From NCBI RefSeq assembly GCF_004682045.1, contig NZ_QUZT01000030.1, positions 1 through 64,000 of the forward strand: a stretch of DNA of 64,000 nucleotides, read 5' to 3'. Position 1 is the stretch's first letter; each line of letters starts with the position of its first letter. The notes beneath the pieces were generated by a model, which searched no databases, was not told where the DNA came from, and saw nothing but the letters and a program-made list of their open reading frames with translations. The stretch is from Pseudomonas nabeulensis. GTDB taxonomy: Bacteria > Pseudomonadota > Gammaproteobacteria > Pseudomonadales > Pseudomonadaceae. This document shows positions 45,100 through 53,177 of the stretch, in pieces. The position numbers were made by a program, and so were the translations under genes.

Positions 45100-45913
45100 C
45101 GCTCGGTACTGTTCGTTTCTGCATGCTTGCTGCAGCCGAGCAAATGTGATCATCCGCTGGCGCGTCGGCAACTGTACTTGAACTACGGTGCCTTGGGCCT
45201 GGCCACGCTGTGTGAGGTCAATGGCCTGGATACCATGATGGTACATGGCGAGCATGAACACCCCTCGCCGCTGGTGCTGCGCCTGCGCCAGTAGGGACGG
45301 ATCAGTGCCGATACCCAGGTGTTGCTGTCGATCCCGAGTTTCTATGCTCTGGAGTGGTCGCGTCTTTTCTGTGAAGGAGTCAAGCATGCCGACCCGGGTG
45401 CACGGATTATGGTCGGTGGGCGCTGGTTACAGGTCCGGACAAGGCTTGGCTGCAGGGATTGCTGCCGCACGCGGATCTGATTGTTCAGGGGGGAGGCGAG
45501 GCGCTCTTGCCCAGGCTGCTGGTTTTCCATGGGCAATGGCGAGCGCCGGCTGAATCATCGCCTGGTCGAAGGCGATGCACGCTACCAGCCAAGCATTGAA
45601 ACCTCTCGTGGTTGTGGCCGCGGCTTCGCGTTCTGCGAAGAGCGATACCCCTGGAGGACATCAAGGCTCCAGCGCTGATCGTCAAGGAGCTGTAACGCAT
45701 CATCGCCGATTATGGTGATCAAACGGTGTGCTCGTACTTTCAATCATCCTACTTGGTGCCTAAGCGACGTTGGGCCGAGCAGCTTGCCGAGCAGGTGCAA
45801 TGCGCGGGCATCAATGTCATCTGGCGCTGCGAAAGCCGGGTCGACAGCGCGAAGCCCAACGCCGTGGCCGCACTGGCGGCGGCCGACAAATGGCAGTTCG
45901 CGCCGCTTGAATA
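45100..45913 (+). pseudogene. B12-binding/radical-SAM protein, frameshifted and truncated
   Basis: Pieces in different frames read YLNYGALGLATLCEVNGLD, VLLSIPSFYALEWSRLFCE, HADPGARIMVGGRW and QPSIETSRGCGRG followed by FCEE, where the third cluster-binding position is Phe-Ala-Phe-Cys in place of Cys-Ala-Phe-Cys. The later YGDQTVCSYFQSSYLVPKRR stretch is in frame, then the protein stops. At least three frameshifts or stops and a missing C terminus make it dead. 44643-45099 holds no other gene. Confidence 0.75.
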
Positions 45914-46043
45914 GGCGTGGAAGCATGATGATCAAGTCCTCAATGAAGTGAGGGGCGCACCGCCCGCAGGGGCAGTGAATCCCCGTGAGGGATGAAAATG
46001 CGCAGTGCCCGGAGCGAATGCACCGGCTGTGTCGCAGGTGACG

Positions 46044-46385
46044 TCAGGCTGTCAGTTCAGCGAACGAACCATCGGCCTCATGCTTGACGACACGGTTACC
46101 GATATTCCTTAGTGAATCGCGTAGAACTTGGGCGATCATGCTGGCCGGTACGACGATCCGAAAATGACGAAGCACTTCATCGAAGTACTCCAGGTCATGG
46201 CCGAAAGCATTGGCGTCGTACAGGTTGCTGTACAAGACCTCGTCGTCATGAAAGTACTTGGGGTCTCCCATCAGCTCGACCGGCTTCTTGATGACCAGAA
46301 AGAAGTGTTGCATCGGCCTGTCCCAGCCGAGAATGACGGTGATGGGAAATCCCTTGTGGGACGTCTCGAAGTAGTGCTGACTCAT
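46044..46385 (-). CDS. Small ICE protein of unknown function
   Basis: 113 residues beginning MSQHYFETSHKGFPITVILG. Mixed alpha/beta, no signal peptide or membrane segment. GAGGAG precedes the start, itself preceded by a strong hairpin. I do not recognise the family. Confidence 0.72.
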   Translation of the reverse strand: MSQHYFETSHKGFPITVILGWDRPMQHFFLVIKKPVELMGDPKYFHDDEVLYSNLYDANAFGHDLEYFDEVLRHFRIVVPASMIAQVLRDSLRNIGNRVVKHEADGSFAELTA

Positions 46386-46420
46386 GAAGAAGCTCCTCAA
46401 TTGAATTTTCCGGGAGCCTC

Positions 46421-46442
46421 CCCATCGGGTCGACCCGACGGG
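46421..46442 (-). ncRNA. Two-tier leader hairpin
   Basis: Stem CCC plus ATCGGG pairs with CCCGAC plus GGG around a TCGA loop, 36 nt before the 46385 start codon. Member of the shared leader set described in the findings. Confidence 0.6.
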
Positions 46443-46493
46443 TGTGTGAGATAGCCACGGATGCGGCGACGAAAAACCAACAGAGCCTGCGTA

Positions 46494-46892
46494 TCAGGCC
46501 ACCAGCGTTGCTGCTGCTTCTGCGGACGAGCGGCGCTGCGCATGATAGGCACGGACTTTCTCGCGCCACTCGGGCGAGATTTCCTTGGCCATCTCCAGAT
46601 AGCGCAGTGGGCAGGTGTAGTAGAACGGATGCACGGATTCGTCCATGCCCTTGTACCCCCACTGGCCGCCACTTCGCTGCAACAGATCGCAGCGGATGTA
46701 GCGGGTGGACTGACCTGGGGCAAGATCCTTGTGGACGCCCTCGGCTTTTGCTGTGACTTCGACGACGGACCAGAGCACATTGCCGCGCAGGGTGTGCGCA
46801 ACAACGCATACGCTTGCACGCGCGTGGTCTTCGGGTTGAATCAGGTCGTGGATTAGTTCCGAACGGGATCGGGATGAGAAAAGCCAGCCCAT
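46494..46892 (-). CDS. Small conserved ICE protein of unknown function
   Basis: 132 residues from MGWLFSSRSRSELIHDLIQP, preceded by CAGGAGG. It contains CDLLQRSGGQWGYKGMDES and HPFYYTCPLRYLEMA. No signal peptide. Seen in position-conserved form in related ICEs; function unknown. Confidence 0.78.
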   Translation of the reverse strand: MGWLFSSRSRSELIHDLIQPEDHARASVCVVAHTLRGNVLWSVVEVTAKAEGVHKDLAPGQSTRYIRCDLLQRSGGQWGYKGMDESVHPFYYTCPLRYLEMAKEISPEWREKVRAYHAQRRSSAEAAATLVA

Positions 46893-46923
46893 AAGAGGCC
46901 TCCTGAGAAGTATCCGGAGTCCT

Positions 46924-46949
46924 CCCCGGCGGGGACGAGCCCCGGTGGG
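46924..46949 (-). ncRNA. Two-tier leader hairpin
   Basis: Inner stem CGGGG/CCCCG with an ACGAG loop and outer CCC/GGG, 32 nt before the 46892 start. Preceded in the RNA by TTTTCTTCATCC. Confidence 0.6.
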
Positions 46950-47051
46950 TGGATGAAGAAAACCGCAGGATGCAGCGCCCATGGTTCGGACGGCATCCGT
47001 TAGATGAAGAAGAAGCGGACCGCGCCCACAAGGGGCGTGGTCCATGGGCAC

Positions 47052-47879
47052 TCAGGCCTTCAGTTGGCGTAGGCCTTCGGCTAACATCCACAACGATCGG
47101 TTGAGACGGACGTTCTGATCAATGCCTTGCACCTCACGGGTACGCTGGCGGCGGCCATTGGCCGTGCGGCTAGGAAGGCCGCCCTTGATCATGTTCTCCT
47201 GCACGCGATTGAAGGTCGCCCACAGGTCTGGGCGCCGGTCATCGAAGCGTCGAGGGAGCAGGATCTGGCTTTCCGTGACAGGCGTGGGCTTGTCGGGATC
47301 GTCGTATTTTAGCGCCAGAGCGGAGCGGGCGAAAACCTCGGCCTCACCTTCGTCGAGGGTGATAGCGCGCATCGCTTCGCGCGACTCCTGGACCCGTTCA
47401 AAGCCTTGCAGGACTGCGTAGGCACCTTCGATCACCTGCCCTGTCACATCACCCTTATGGGGTACGCGGATGTCGGCGGTGGTATCTCCGCAGACCAAGC
47501 CGTTGTGGCAGACAAAACGGAACAAGCCAGCGAGCATCTGGTAACTGCTCGTGCCGTCGTGACTGTTGAGAAGGATGATCTCGTTCGCTTCCGAGCCATT
47601 GATCTGGCTCGCATGACGCAGGCGAATGAGGTGTTTGGTGTACTCGCGCCGATCCTCGTTGCGGACGCGGGTCTGGCACACCATGAAAGGCTCGAAACCT
47701 TCGTCACGCAACTTGGTGAGTACGGTCGCGGTTGGTATGTAAGCATACCGCTCAGACCGGCTACCATGCGGAGCATCGGCGAAGATGGAGGGCGCGACGG
47801 CGCGGATCTGGTCGTCCGACAGCGGACGATCCGCGCGCAGCACGGGGGAACGATGTGAGAAACGGCTTGCAAGAGACAT
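47052..47879 (-). CDS. DUF932 (phage/plasmid-like) protein
   Basis: 275 residues with the DUF932 core (YTKHLIRLRHASQINGSEAN, EIILLNSHDGTSSYQMLAGL, FVCHNGLVCGD). Common in plasmids, phages and ICEs; role unknown, perhaps linked to replication. CAGGAG precedes the ATG. Confidence 0.9.
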   Translation of the reverse strand: MSLASRFSHRSPVLRADRPLSDDQIRAVAPSIFADAPHGSRSERYAYIPTATVLTKLRDEGFEPFMVCQTRVRNEDRREYTKHLIRLRHASQINGSEANEIILLNSHDGTSSYQMLAGLFRFVCHNGLVCGDTTADIRVPHKGDVTGQVIEGAYAVLQGFERVQESREAMRAITLDEGEAEVFARSALALKYDDPDKPTPVTESQILLPRRFDDRRPDLWATFNRVQENMIKGGLPSRTANGRRQRTREVQGIDQNVRLNRSLWMLAEGLRQLKA

Positions 47880-47897
47880 GACAGTTCTCCTGGATGA

Positions 47898-47939
47898 ATG
47901 CAGCAGCTAGCGCGGCCTATAGGGGCCTGCGAGTTGCAT
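47898..47939 (-). ncRNA. Leader hairpin of the DUF932 gene
   Basis: Outer ATGCA/TGCAT and inner GGCC/GGCC pairings, 19 nt before the start. Approach TCTTTTCATCCC matches the other leaders, but the stem is looser. Confidence 0.45.
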
Positions 47940-48004
47940 GGGATGAAAAGACGAACGCATGCGCCTCCCCGAAGGGAAGTGCATGGGCTCTGGGAGGACG
48001 TGAT

Positions 48005-48026
48005 AAGGCCCCTGAGGCGGGGCCTT
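48005..48026 (-). terminator. Hairpin after the DUF3577 gene
   Basis: AAGGCCCC and GGGGCCTT pair over a 6-nt loop, 7 bp past the stop codon. No T-run follows, so it may protect the 3' end or end transcription weakly. Confidence 0.45.
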
Positions 48027-48032
48027 GTCGGG

Positions 48033-48953
48033 TTAGAACGAAGCAGCCATCGCCGGCTCCAGTTCCTCCGCCGTGACTTCAGGCTCGCGCTCGGCGGGCT
48101 CGGGCTTCTGGACGGAAACAACGTTGTCGGCACTGCCATCGGATTCGGGCGCGGTTGCAACCTGGGCCGGTGGCGTCTCAGCTTCTGCCGGAGCGGCAGG
48201 ATAGACCTGCTGGCCATCGACCTTGATCAGACCGATATGAACCAGCGTCGACTTCAGGCTTGCCGCCGGTTGTCCGGCTTTCTCACCCTTGGTGCGGATG
48301 TACGGATCGGCCGTCATGTCATTGAGACGGAAGGCGATAAGCACTTTGCGGTCAGCTTCGACAGCTTGTGCGTACTGACGGACGAGGTCTTGCGCATCCT
48401 CGGTAGTGACAACGGTATCGAAGTAGCGATAACGCCGCTTCTTGGCATCGACCTTGCCCGTCAACGCCGCGATGGTGCAAGCCAGGAATGGCTCGCCCTC
48501 GTTCGGCTTTACTTCGATCGGACGGCTCAGGTAGCCAATACCTCGGGTAATCAGCTCATGCTGCTCGATCTTCGCCAGTTCGACTCGATCGATCATCTCA
48601 GCTTTCAGCAAGCGGCCCTTGAGCGATGCTGCGACCTCGCCTTTGCGTTCGCCTCTGGGACGAATGTAGGCATCCGGCCATGAGTCCCCGATCCGAAACC
48701 GAACCAGGGGGCGCCGCTTGGGATCATCGACGCCGATATACTTGCTGACCAGTTCCTGGGCCTCGGCACCGGAAACCCTGACGTCGAAGTAGCGGTAAAC
48801 CGGGTCGGCTTTGGGGCCGACCAGTGCCGCAACCGTAACAGATAGATAGGGGTCGGCATCTTCGACGTGAACTTCACGGGCCCGTTGCAAGAAACCGATG
48901 CCAGAGGTGTGCAGATCGAAGTAGGACTTGGCCTGATTGGATGTGGTGTTCAT
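48033..48953 (-). CDS. Tandem DUF3577 protein (STY4534-type ICE protein)
   Basis: 306 residues made of two homologous halves: residues about 1-110 (SYFDLHTSGIGFLQRAREV) and 120-235 (HELITRGIGYLSRPIEVKPN). Each half has a YRYFD motif and a positively charged PYIR or AYIRP stretch. The family is usually one domain; this copy is duplicated and followed by a Glu/Pro-rich tail. Annotated elsewhere as an ICE replication protein; DNA binding is likely but not shown. Confidence 0.87.
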   Translation of the reverse strand: MNTTSNQAKSYFDLHTSGIGFLQRAREVHVEDADPYLSVTVAALVGPKADPVYRYFDVRVSGAEAQELVSKYIGVDDPKRRPLVRFRIGDSWPDAYIRPRGERKGEVAASLKGRLLKAEMIDRVELAKIEQHELITRGIGYLSRPIEVKPNEGEPFLACTIAALTGKVDAKKRRYRYFDTVVTTEDAQDLVRQYAQAVEADRKVLIAFRLNDMTADPYIRTKGEKAGQPAASLKSTLVHIGLIKVDGQQVYPAAPAEAETPPAQVATAPESDGSADNVVSVQKPEPAEREPEVTAEELEPAMAASF

Positions 48954-48991
48954 GGTGAATCTCCATACGATGAAAGCGGAGACACACCGAT

Positions 48992-49029
48992 CCCACCATG
49001 CGGGGAGAGGTGCGTAACCCCGCGGTGGG
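48992..49029 (-). ncRNA. Two-tier leader hairpin of the DUF3577 gene
   Basis: Outer CCCACC/GGTGGG and inner GCGGGG/CCCCGC stems, every pair Watson-Crick, with a 2-nt asymmetric bulge and a 12-nt loop. It ends 39 nt before the start. This is the clearest member of the leader set. Confidence 0.68.
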
Positions 49030-49125
49030 TTGATAAGTCAAATGCATCCACCATCAGTGGGTTGATGGTCGTTCGCGAGTGGATGCGGTGCGAACTGGTC
49101 CGGTCACGCAGCAGGTGCTGCGCCG

Positions 49126-49206
49126 CAACCTGGAAGACCGTGGTTGCGTGGCATGTTGCTGACGACGTCAGCAGAACATGGAGATAGCCTGCCCGGATGC
49201 AGATAG
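49126..49206 (-). promoter_or_regulatory. Conserved upstream module, copy A
   Basis: Perfect inverted repeat GCTGACGACGTCAGC at 49158-49172. Flanking bases on both sides match copies B (53293-53365) and C (56354-56430), including GGCATG beside the repeat and a CCCGG/CCTGG block beyond it. Probably promoter or operator of the DUF3577 transcript. Confidence 0.55.
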
Positions 49207-49464
49207 CGATACGACGATCAATGCGAATCTGCGCATCCCCTATTTCGGAGCGCCAACTCAGACTGTGGGATAATTAGTTGATGGAACTGGGCGGGTTGGA
49301 ACGCTGGTGTCGTACTGGTGTGACAGATCCTGATTGACACCCCCGCGTTCGGCGGAAGATCTACTGGTGACCGCTAGTTCATCTGCAACCGGCCATCGGA
49401 TTCATCATGATTTAAGCCTTTTGCGAACCTCCAGGACAGGAAGCTGCCCTTGAGAAGCTGGATA

Positions 49465-49491
49465 AAAAAGCCCCTCGACTATCGAGGGGCG
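49465..49491 (-). terminator. Rho-independent terminator
   Basis: GCCCCTCGA pairs perfectly with TCGAGGGGC across a 3-nt loop, followed on the minus strand by TTTTTT. It ends the transcript of the 49501-49911 gene. Confidence 0.92.
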
Positions 49492-49500
49492 GTAGCGAGG

Positions 49501-49911
49501 TCAGAAGTCCTCATAGATGAAGTAATGCAGGCGCTGCGCCGGGAAGAACACATGCTTCCAGCGATCGCCATGGGTGTTGCCGCCGTCGAACAGCACCATC
49601 TCGTAGGTTTGGATATCTGCATCGAGTAGGCTGAGCGCCTCGATCTCGCGCATGCGCAAACTGCTATGGTCGCGATCAAATACCAAAGTCTGGCCCACGG
49701 CATCGTCCTGCGACATCGCGTTGATGCAGATGTCGAGTTGCTGGTCGAAGTCCGGCCCAAGGTCATGCTCGCGTAGTAGATCGGTAACGATGCCCTCTAG
49801 GTTGAGGGCATTGACCAGACGATGCTTGTCGAGCTGTCGGTAGCACAGGTCGCGGATGGTCTTCGCGAGCTGCAGCAGCAAGCTGTGCAAGGCCACGTTC
49901 TGATGAGACAT
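49501..49911 (-). CDS. Small ICE protein of unknown function
   Basis: 136 residues starting MSHQNVALHSLLLQLAKTIR. Helical N-terminal part, then DIQTYEMVLFDGGNTHGDRW. AGGAG precedes the ATG. Its leader and first codons are duplicated at 50.2 kb. Family not recognised. Confidence 0.75.
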   Translation of the reverse strand: MSHQNVALHSLLLQLAKTIRDLCYRQLDKHRLVNALNLEGIVTDLLREHDLGPDFDQQLDICINAMSQDDAVGQTLVFDRDHSSLRMREIEALSLLDADIQTYEMVLFDGGNTHGDRWKHVFFPAQRLHYFIYEDF

Positions 49912-49931
49912 ATTGATACTCCTGAACAGTA

Positions 49932-49961
49932 GCGGGTCACCCCTTTGCGGGGGTGGCCCGC
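49932..49961 (-). ncRNA. Two-tier leader hairpin
   Basis: Outer GCGGG/CCCGC and inner CACCCC/GGGGTG stems with one unpaired base on each side, 21 nt before the 49911 start. Confidence 0.6.
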
Positions 49962-50180
49962 AAGGACGGTGGATTGCTCTTGTGGAGCGCAAAGGAAATA
50001 CGGCTACAGCTTTGTTTCAACGATCCACCATTCCGACTTTGGCAGTGGCAGGCCATTGAAGGGATGTCTGTCGATCAATTCAGCGATTGCTGACCAACCG
50101 TGAGCCGGGCGATAGGCACGCACATCACCCCCACCATGCCAGCGGCGTGCGCGCACTGTGCCGGTGGGGTAAATGGGTTG

Positions 50181-50240
50181 CTAAGTAGAGGAAGTCGGTG
50201 GCTTCGCGCGTTTGCGGGAAGCACCATGGTGCTGAGACAT
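50181..50240 (-). pseudogene. Vestigial 19-codon gene start
   Basis: CAGGAG and an ATG open a 19-codon frame beginning MSQHHGASRKRAKPPTSST. Leader and start copy those of the 49911 gene (shared CTCCTGA, AGCGGG and CCGCAAGGACGGTGGA blocks), but the coding part is gone. It may be a decayed paralogue or a leader peptide. Confidence 0.45.
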
Positions 50241-50261
50241 GATGATGCTCCTGATATTGGA

Positions 50262-50290
50262 GCGGGCTACCCCCTTCTGGGGGAATCCGC
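50262..50290 (-). ncRNA. Two-tier leader hairpin before the vestigial start
   Basis: Outer GCGGG/TCCGC and inner CCCCC/GGGGG stems, 22 nt before the ATG at 50240. Duplicate of the 49932-49961 leader. Confidence 0.5.
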
Positions 50291-50302
50291 AAGGACGGTG
50301 GA

Positions 50303-50318
50303 ATGCCCCAAGGGGCAT
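50303..50318. repeat. 16-bp perfect palindrome after the 50343 gene
   Basis: ATGCCCCAAGGGGCAT lies 24 bp past the stop codon. No T-run, so a weak terminator or protein site. Confidence 0.5.
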
Positions 50319-50342
50319 GATGAGGGCTAGCGGACTGGCTCG

Positions 50343-51065
50343 TCAGGCCTCGTCCTCATACACGGATAAGCCATCGAGCACCGAGGCGTCGGCATCGAAG
50401 ACCAGGATGCGCACATCCGCCAGACCGGCCAGGTACAAGACGTTCGCCAAGTCCTTAGGCATACCCTTGGACAGGTGCTCCTGGCGCAACTGGTCAGCGG
50501 TGATGCCTTCGATGTCCATCAGATTCTCATCCGTCCAGGGCGTGGCGATCAGCTTGACACCAATTGCCGGGCTGTAGGGAATGCGGAACGCGACAAACAG
50601 GAAGCCGGTTGGCATGGCGATGTCCGCCATTTCGCACAGATAACGGCCTGAGACCTCGGTGATGTGTGCCGTGCTGATCTCCCAGGCACGGCTGTAAAAG
50701 CCCGTCTCGAACTGCAGATTGCGCACCACTGCCTGGGCTGATTCCAGTGTGTAACTGTTACCCACATGGATAAAGCCTCTATCCAGGGTTCGGCCATAGA
50801 TGCTGTAGTAGACGGCCTGGACAGAACCGCTACCGCCGCAGAGAGCGTCGAGCTCGGGCGGCACCGCTTGCCCATAGCTGATCAGTGCAAAATCGTCATT
50901 GAAGATGCACGCTTGGTACACCACTTGGTCATCAGCTAGGTGGGCCTGTGACGGATGCAGTGGCAGAAAGGTTTGCGGGTGGCGCTCGTCATAGCTGATG
51001 ACGACAAGGCGCTGAATCTCGAAACCGTAATAGCCGCATTCGAAAGGGTTGGATGAATGGTCCAT
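50343..51065 (-). CDS. ICE protein of unknown function, possible DUF5983-like C terminus
   Basis: 240 residues. The C-terminal segment ADVRILVFDADASVLDGLSV resembles small ICE proteins annotated DUF5983; the N-terminal half (YGFEIQRLVVISYDERHPQT) is not recognised. No signal peptide. Start at 51065, preceded by CCGGAGA. Confidence 0.75.
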   Translation of the reverse strand: MDHSSNPFECGYYGFEIQRLVVISYDERHPQTFLPLHPSQAHLADDQVVYQACIFNDDFALISYGQAVPPELDALCGGSGSVQAVYYSIYGRTLDRGFIHVGNSYTLESAQAVVRNLQFETGFYSRAWEISTAHITEVSGRYLCEMADIAMPTGFLFVAFRIPYSPAIGVKLIATPWTDENLMDIEGITADQLRQEHLSKGMPKDLANVLYLAGLADVRILVFDADASVLDGLSVYEDEA

Positions 51066-51101
51066 GGGATGATTCTCCGGTGAGGATTGACGCAGGGCCA
51101 G

Positions 51102-51127
51102 CCCTACCGGGGATGAGCCCCGCCGGG
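51102..51127 (-). ncRNA. Two-tier leader hairpin
   Basis: Outer CCC/GGG and inner CGGGG/CCCCG around ATGAG, 37 nt before the 51065 start; approach GTCTTCTTTCCC. Confidence 0.6.
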
Positions 51128-51194
51128 AAAGAAGACAGCACCGGAATTCGGTGTGACTTCGATGAGATACAGACTGCTTTGGTGGTGCGATCTG

Positions 51195-51857
51195 TTAGCG
51201 CAGCAAGTCGGAAAGACGCTGTTTGAGTTGTGCGCGCTGTGCGCCGTCATTCACGCCAGCCAGCAAGCACTGGGTTTCGCGCACGAGCACGTCGGCGGCA
51301 CCGTCAAGGTCGTTGACGAGCAATGCCTTGCGAAGGTCGTTGCCGAGCCGCAGCGACTGACCAGAGGTGCGGTACACCTCGCATTCGCGGCTGAGGAAGT
51401 ACCCATCCCCACCGAACTCGAAGAGCCTTGGCTTGCTGGAATGCCAGCATCCCTCCATGCGGATTTCCTTAAGGCTGTGACCATCATTGAACCGCGTTGC
51501 GATCAGGAACAATGCGTCGAGGCTGATGGCATCTTCGAACGGGTGATGCTCGATCAGATTTTCCAGCTCTTCATCCTGATCAGCCCCGAAGTGCTGAGAG
51601 AGCACTTCTAAAACCTGATCTAGCGAAGGCGTCTGCTCATCGGGCATTGATAAACCCAGCGACATCGCCAGTGTTGCCAGGTCTTCGCAGATGGTGTCCC
51701 AACTTGGGCAACTCTCATCGTAGATGAGGCTGATGTAGGCCTGACCGTCGCCTGGATAAGAGGCATTCAGTTTCAGTCTGCCGAACAGTGCGGTGATGAC
51801 CGGAGTAACTTGATCAAGCACGAGGACGCCGTTGGCATCGTAGTAGTTGTTTGCCAT
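51195..51857 (-). CDS. ICE protein of unknown function
   Basis: 220 residues beginning MANNYYDANGVLVLDQVTPV, acidic, soluble. AAGGAG precedes the ATG. No family recognised. In the run of small orphan genes with leader hairpins. Confidence 0.75.
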   Translation of the reverse strand: MANNYYDANGVLVLDQVTPVITALFGRLKLNASYPGDGQAYISLIYDESCPSWDTICEDLATLAMSLGLSMPDEQTPSLDQVLEVLSQHFGADQDEELENLIEHHPFEDAISLDALFLIATRFNDGHSLKEIRMEGCWHSSKPRLFEFGGDGYFLSRECEVYRTSGQSLRLGNDLRKALLVNDLDGAADVLVRETQCLLAGVNDGAQRAQLKQRLSDLLR

Positions 51858-51890
51858 GGGATAGCTCCTTGGTAGATGAAGCGGAGCCAG

Positions 51891-51916
51891 CCCATGCGGG
51901 TATGGCATCCGCAGGG
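51891..51916 (-). ncRNA. Two-tier leader hairpin
   Basis: Outer CCC/GGG and inner TGCGG/CCGCA stems, 34 nt before the 51857 start. Confidence 0.58.
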
Positions 51917-51956
51917 GTGAACCCGAAACCGTGGCTTCGGAAGTGGGGAGAAAATG

Positions 51957-52418
51957 CTATTCGCCGAAGTCGCTCTGGTCACCCAGGGATTGCAGCAGTT
52001 CGATCAGACCGCAGTTGGCCTGTAGATATATATCGTTGTAATCGTCACCAGTCGGCGAACGCTCTGCAGCGTCGATGTCGGCATCCAAATCCAGGATGGA
52101 CTGACGCACACGATGGGCGATCGCCAGTGGAGCCGGCATCTCGTCCTGCACTGGTTCGTCCAGCGCAGCAAGAACGACCCTCGGTGACAGTGCATCCGGA
52201 AGGGACTCGAACACGGTGGGCGTGTCACTGCGGCATAGCGCTTCGGCTTTGGTATTGCCGATGTCGAAACGGACGATTTCGTCGTCGGCCGCGCCCTCGG
52301 TGTCATAGTCCACCACTACGAATGGTGGCAGCGGGAGATGATCGGGCCAGTCCTGCACGACAATGGCCTGAATTAGGCCACCCTCAAGGACGATGGCAAA
52401 GGATGGATTTTGGTACAT
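51957..52418 (-). CDS. ICE protein of unknown function
   Basis: 153 residues, strongly acidic, beginning MYQNPSFAIVLEGGLIQAIV. It contains VVDYDTEGAADDEIVRFDIG. CAGGAG precedes the ATG. Acidity recalls DNA-mimic or regulatory proteins but no assignment is possible. Confidence 0.75.
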   Translation of the reverse strand: MYQNPSFAIVLEGGLIQAIVVQDWPDHLPLPPFVVVDYDTEGAADDEIVRFDIGNTKAEALCRSDTPTVFESLPDALSPRVVLAALDEPVQDEMPAPLAIAHRVRQSILDLDADIDAAERSPTGDDYNDIYLQANCGLIELLQSLGDQSDFGE

Positions 52419-52442
52419 GGAATCACTCCTGTGGGATGAATG

Positions 52443-52476
52443 GAGGGACACCGCCCCGAAGGAACGGGTGTCCCTC
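52443..52476 (-). ncRNA. Leader hairpin with 10-bp stem
   Basis: GAGGGACACC (52443-52452) pairs fully with GGTGTCCCTC (52467-52476), 25 nt before the 52418 start; approach TTTTCTTCACCCC. Confidence 0.62.
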
Positions 52477-52507
52477 ACTGGGGTGAAGAAAATGCGGGAT
52501 GTGCCAG

Positions 52508-52906
52508 TCAAGCGCGCCAATGGCTGTAGTTCATTAGCAGGTCGGCGATGATCTGGCGCCGTTCCAGGTCAAGGTCTCCCAGGTCGGCAAGGCCCTCGAA
52601 TCTGCAACGGCGCAGCATCGCGGCACCTTCACGCGCATTGAAGAAGCTGACCATTAGTGAAAGGAACAAGCCCTGGTTGCTGCTCAGGGTGCGGAGGGCG
52701 TCGTTGAGTCCAAGCATGTCGGGGCGTAGATCCTCAATGCTGACGGCGTGACGCAGGCCTTCGTGTGTTCCGTCGCCGAACCACTGCGGGCCGACCACTT
52801 TTACACCACGTTTCCAGGCTTGAAAAAATGCAGTGGGAGCACAGGCAAAATGCCGTTGCTCTCGTGCAAGCAGATCAATGACTTCCACAGGCAGAAGCTG
52901 ACTCAT
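52508..52906 (-). CDS. ICE protein of unknown function
   Basis: 132 residues starting MSQLLPVEVIDLLAREQRHF. AAGGAG precedes the ATG. It follows the 53137 gene by 21 bp without its own leader hairpin, so the two are probably one transcript. Family not recognised. Confidence 0.75.
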   Translation of the reverse strand: MSQLLPVEVIDLLAREQRHFACAPTAFFQAWKRGVKVVGPQWFGDGTHEGLRHAVSIEDLRPDMLGLNDALRTLSSNQGLFLSLMVSFFNAREGAAMLRRCRFEGLADLGDLDLERRQIIADLLMNYSHWRA

Positions 52907-52927
52907 AGCGTTCTCCTTACACAGTGA

Positions 52928-53137
52928 TCAAGTGTTACGCAGTTGAGTCCAGCCACCCCTTGAAAGGGCTTGCTGGGCAGCGGCCGCACTGCGGAAGTAT
53001 TCGGCGGACTCGCGAGAGACCGGACCTTCATGGTCACGCGTGCCGATGTAGTGACCTGCAGCGCTGTGCAAGACTTCGAGTGGCAAGTACTTGCCGGCGT
53101 AGTTGAGGGCCAGATGGCCGAACGAGGCTGGACGGGG
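52928..53137 (-). CDS. Small ICE protein of unknown function
   Basis: 69 residues (LALNYAGKYLPLEVLHSAAG, HYIGTRDHEGPVSRESAEYF). I choose the ATG at 53137 because GGAG lies 6 nt before it; ATGs at 53143 and 53149 are alternatives. The phrase GPVSRESAEYFRS suggests a small DNA- or protein-binding module; unknown. Confidence 0.72.
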   Translation of the reverse strand, partial: PRPASFGHLALNYAGKYLPLEVLHSAAGHYIGTRDHEGPVSRESAEYFRSAAAAQQALSRGGWTQLRNT

Positions 53138-53177
53138 CATGGGCATCTCCATAGCTGAGGCGGGGAGACGGCCTGAT

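Noticed and set aside
46246..47091. 281-codon minus-strand frame across two small ICE genes
   Set aside because: It overlaps two genes with good ribosome-binding sites and leaders in other frames and has an Arg/Ser/Pro-rich shadow-like composition.
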